34,245 nucleotides of DNA from positions 4,990-39,234 of the forward strand of contig MVBO01000137.1 of assembly GCA_002261195.1 (NCBI GenBank), in the 5' to 3' direction. Origin of the DNA: Bifiguratus adelaidae. Taxonomy: Eukaryota; Mucoromycota; Endogonomycetes; Endogonales. The position numbers and the translations under genes were made by a program. Numbering within the stretch: the first letter of the stretch is position 1; each line of letters begins with the position of its first letter. The notes under the pieces are model-generated. The model was not told where the DNA came from. It saw only the letters and a list, made by a program, of their open reading frames with translations, and did no database searches. This document shows, in pieces, positions 31,210 through 34,245 of the stretch.

Positions 31210-31806
31210 CTAGTGCCGTCCTCGCCTCGAAGGAGCAGCCAGGGATTGCGTTTGTCCCAAGGATCTCCTCAAATTCGCGATAATCTTTTCTTTCAGCCAA
31301 TTCTTGTCGTGTGGAATGTATGTCTTAAGAAGCATGCAGTAAGCGTCGAGCATGATATTGTATTCGAGGATTGCTTACCTTGCTGTTTGGTTCAAAAACC
31401 TAAGCATCCGTAGGCAAATGTGGCTTGAGTATATATGTCATGCCATAACATTCAATGGACTTACCAGGGCAACAAATTCTTTGTAGGTATCCAGAAAGTT
31501 GATCAGATCATCCGCACTAGATCGCGTTAGTCCGCATAGAAGCCGTCATAAGGCCAACATACCTGTAACGAAGTTGTCGCAACTGTGGATTTTGTTGAGA
31601 TAGTCGTTGCTCGTAAAGTTTGATGATATCTGGGTGGTTCAGCGTCAATAGACTGTTTCTATAGCCGGTATTGTCTGGATAGTGCTGCAACTTACGCTCA
31701 ATGGCGAGCCCGACCGTCTCGAAATCACTATGCATGTGATCAATCGCGGCATTGGATCAATCCTCGCTATCGAGCCAATAACTTACTAGTATGTCCGAGA
31801 AGACAT
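31210..31806 (-). CDS. ERH: enhancer of rudimentary homologue (ERH)
   Basis: Six exons on the minus strand (31787-31806, 31696-31727, 31563-31629, 31465-31516, 31379-31399 and 31210-31323) join to 101 aa; animal ERH has 104. It aligns along its length: SRTYYDFETVGLAIEHII for GRTYADYESVNECMEGV, KLYEQRLSQQNP for KMYEEHLKRMNP, DLINFLDTYKEFVALVF for the FDFIDDLADLSCLVY region, and TYIPHDKNWLKEKIIANLRR for [20 protein letters not shown]. The 66-bp second intron is a multiple of three without stops, so read-through would give a 123-aa form with a non-family insert. ERH is a small dimer; in fission yeast Erh1 works with Mmi1 in eliminating meiotic transcripts. The tail SRRGRH is extra. Its 3' end is 62 bp from TFC3's. 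Confidence 0.9.
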
Positions 31807-31893
31807 GTTGTTGGAGCTCTGAGCGAGCAGTATCGTATGCACAGTCTAGAGAGTGCTCAGTTACTATACAAACATCAGCCTAACTCCCTTACC
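31807..31893. promoter_or_regulatory. 87-bp divergent promoter region (ERH / IML1)
   Basis: The ATGs of ERH (31806, -) and IML1 (31894, +) are 87 bp apart. TACTATACAAAC at 31862-31873 is TATA-like for IML1. If IML1 starts at the upstream in-frame ATG (31837), the gap is only 30 bp, which argues for 31894. Confidence 0.5.
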
Positions 31894-34245
31894 ATGTCTC
31901 AGACGGAACGCGATAATTTCGTGCGCGATGCGATGCTGACAGCGAGGGCGGAAGAGCAAAGAACGCTCAACTTGTGGATACACACGGCAGAAAGCAAGCT
32001 TGATGTCGTTGTCAATCCAGATAGCTTCCCAGAGGTGCGGGAAGGCGACTTTCTCGAGATAACTCAGACTGGGGAAGCTGGAATACAGCGGGTGGTGGTG
32101 CATGTGAAAGGGTTCGACAAGGAGTACTTGGCCAAGGGATCTCAGCTTCAGGTAGGCTATGCTGTTCATGCATCACTCATACTCTAATGTCTCGCGTTAG
32201 ATCTCAATTACCCAAGATATTGCCAACCTTTATGGCCTTCGACGATATCTTTCCAGTGTGAAAAGGGTAAGGTTGTTGCTTGCTTACGTGCTTTGGTGAT
32301 CGCCATGAACAAGCGCTCATGGATGCACAGGTACCCAAGGAGAGTGTTACGGCAGACAACTTGGTGTTGAGCCTCAAGGATCAGTATCTTAGTCGGAGTG
32401 ACATGTGGAGACTTCAGCTGTCGTTGCACGGATCATTCCTCTATGTCGGAAGGCTGGTCAGATACCTAAATTGCATGAAGGCCCAGGTTAAGTTTATCTA
32501 CCGGCATGACGAATTGGTAAGCGTATGCCAAGTGCCAGTTTGCCGGTCACTAACTGTTCCCCAGGCGAGTTATGGCTACATTACGACAAAGACGCGCATT
32601 GTGTTCCGGTCGGAATCCGCAAAATACTTCATCTTTGTGCAAATGTGCAAAGAGATGTGCGATTTTGACGAAGATGGAGAGATGTTCTTTGAGAAGGCAG
32701 TGTACGGCTTCTTTCCTGAGCTCTTTTATAATTGGAAGTTGGCGGACACGAATCACGTCGTCTCTGTTGTGCTATTTGCGCGTGTATTCTATGCGGAGGA
32801 TACGATCAACTTTGACGATAATTGTGCTCGCCGCGACGATCAAGGCAGATGGTTCAAAGACTACTACAAAGTCGTTGCTGATTGGGAGAGCAGACCCGAT
32901 TGGCTGTCATTGATTATCGACATGAAGGAGCAATGCTTGAGGTTTCAGCAGGATATTCTCATCACTCGCAAAGGAGACAAGTATATCTTGGCTGGCAAAA
33001 ACTCCTTAGCATTTGAAGGAAACGTACTGGAAGCCGTCAACATGGCTTTAAACCCATTCGATAAGCATTTTGTGGATCGCGACTTGCTACGAACTGGTCT
33101 TTCAATCATCATGGTCACGCCTGGTACGGGAAAGTTCAAAGTGGATAGAAAATTACTTCGACTGACTACCGAACGTATGACCGATAATGGTGTTGCAATG
33201 GATCTTGTTTGCCTCTCCAAGCCTCCGCTGCATGTAGTGCCGCTCTTCATATTCAAAGGTGTTCATCCACCGTCCGACAATGAGCCAATTCGCGCAAACG
33301 GACAGCAGGGGACTGTAAGCGACTTGATCTACAATCCACATGTGGGGCCGGTCGTCTCAGGGCCTGCGAAGCCAACTGCGGCTGCCACTGATGTATGGGA
33401 CCCGCTTTACGTTGATCGCTATGGAGAGCCTGAAGACATGGTGTACTGCTCCAAGCCTCATTGGGTCGATGCCAGCTTCTACACGAATCAATTGACACAA
33501 CCGGAGCGACAGCAATTTATTACTCAGTGCAAGATGTACGAACTTCAAATGATGGGCGTTATGGAACATGAAATAACGTCCATTGCCATTCCATATCTGG
33601 AAAGCCATCATAGCATCTCCGCAGACGACTTAAAAGAGGTAAGCTCAGTCTTTTAGGCAAGCCTCTGGAGACTAAACATGCGTTTTGCATTACAGATTCG
33701 CGATGAACATGCAAAAAAAGTCAATCCAGGCTATGATGATTATGACGAAGCCGTATTTTCTGATCACCTTGCATATGAGGCACCGCTCAGTGTCCCCATT
33801 GGAATGATGAATGATCGAACTCAGCTGCGGATAAAAAAGTCAATATCGAAGAGCAATTCGTTCCCTTCGGTATCGGATGGCTCGAACGAAGAAACAGTGG
33901 ACGCTTCGGACCACAAGCGAATATTGTTTCTCGTGGACGACTCCAGCTCAAACTTGAAAACACTTAACAAGACATCGCAGCCAAATTCGAATCTAACTCA
34001 AGCGCTTCGGAAAGTTGCAAATGATACCCACGAAAGCAAGGACTGGCAAGGGACGAACGAAAGCAAGGCGATCGATATAAACGGCCAAAATCTAGCAGCA
34101 AAGCGTCCAAACCAAGTTCCATCCCCGGGAGAGGGTAGCTTTTCACCTATCAAGCAGTCATATACAAGCGAAAAGGGCGTTTACATACGAAAACTCTCGC
34201 GCAATGCCAGGGGAGGCGGTACTAAACCACGCAAAAAGCAGACCG
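31894..34245 (+). CDS. IML1: IML1/DEPDC5, GATOR1 (SEACIT) subunit, 3' end outside window
   Basis: Exons 31894-32151, 32201-32266, 32331-32516, 32565-33638 and 33696 onward, all in phase 0, encode the first ~711 residues; the frame is open at the window end. Family signatures are LNLWIHTAESKLDVVVNPDS, EGDFLEI, YLSRSDMWRLQLSLHGSFLY, TRIVFRSESAKYFIFVQMCK, FFPELFYNW, DRDLLRTGLSIIMVTPGTGK, LLRLTTERMTDNGVAMDLVC and LSKPPLHVVPLF. This covers the N-terminal domain and the Iml1 core; the DEP domain lies beyond the window. The third intron (32517-32564, 48 bp) has no in-frame stop and could be read through. Residues after ~560 are Ser/Lys/Asn-rich and probably disordered. In yeast, Iml1 with Npr2 and Npr3 forms a GAP for Gtr1 at the vacuole and switches TORC1 off when amino acids run out. 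Confidence 0.95.

Noticed and set aside
1-34245. tRNA genes, CRISPR arrays, retroelements
   Set aside because: I found no tRNA-like T-loop with a matching stem, no spacer-repeat array, and no reverse transcriptase, integrase of retroviral type or LTR pair.

Overview
The window is nuclear DNA of a filamentous fungus. Its genes have many 43-109 bp introns with gtaagt-like donors and ctgac/ctaac-like branch sites, and spacers between genes are short. The housekeeping genes have fungal architectures. The Tc1-like transposases and the TFIIIC subunit resemble those I know from Mucoromycota, so an early-diverging (Mucoromycota-like) fungus is my best guess. The STAND and CHAT fragments are of a type I associate more with Ascomycota and Basidiomycota, so the phylum stays open. 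I found no tRNA, rRNA, CRISPR array or retroelement.

Left part (1-9.7 kb) is a repeat-rich graveyard. In order: the end of a protein kinase gene; a 5'-half relic of a Tc1-like transposon (copy A) that abuts a decapitated GH81 beta-glucanase; the N-terminal part of a STAND/NLR-type gene that stops just before its P-loop; two opposed fragments of an APH-type phosphotransferase; a CHAT-protease fragment whose 3' end is duplicated as a 128-bp inverted repeat; about 2 kb with nothing I recognise; and a decayed transposon (copy B).

Middle part (9.7-15.5 kb): an intact secreted GH20 beta-N-acetylhexosaminidase gene, an intact Tc1-like transposase (copy C) lying tail to tail with it, and a single-exon 459-aa protein with four ~37-residue acidic repeats that I do not recognise. 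All three transposon copies point the same way and share an array of a GCGCAAA-like motif, spaced about 22 bp, that runs to a CAG/TA end.

Right part (16.3-34.2 kb) is a dense block of core genes. A 1602-aa HSP90/sacsin-type ATPase with a CUE-like segment and a C-terminal HExxH motif shares a 149-bp divergent promoter region with a hexokinase homologue whose phosphate-binding loop is lost. Then come RPR2 (RNase P/tRNA processing), MRP10 (mitochondrial ribosome), TFC3 (the B-box-binding subunit of TFIIIC), ERH (enhancer of rudimentary) and the 5' part of IML1 (GATOR1/SEACIT, TORC1 control). ERH and IML1 are divergent over 87 bp; TFC3 and ERH converge with 62 bp between their stop codons. RNase P, the mitoribosome, TFIIIC and TORC1 control all bear on tRNA supply and growth, but their closeness may be chance.

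Exon joins were worked out by eye from reading frame, splice consensus and family conservation. Every multi-exon model closes in frame from start to stop, or to the window edge.
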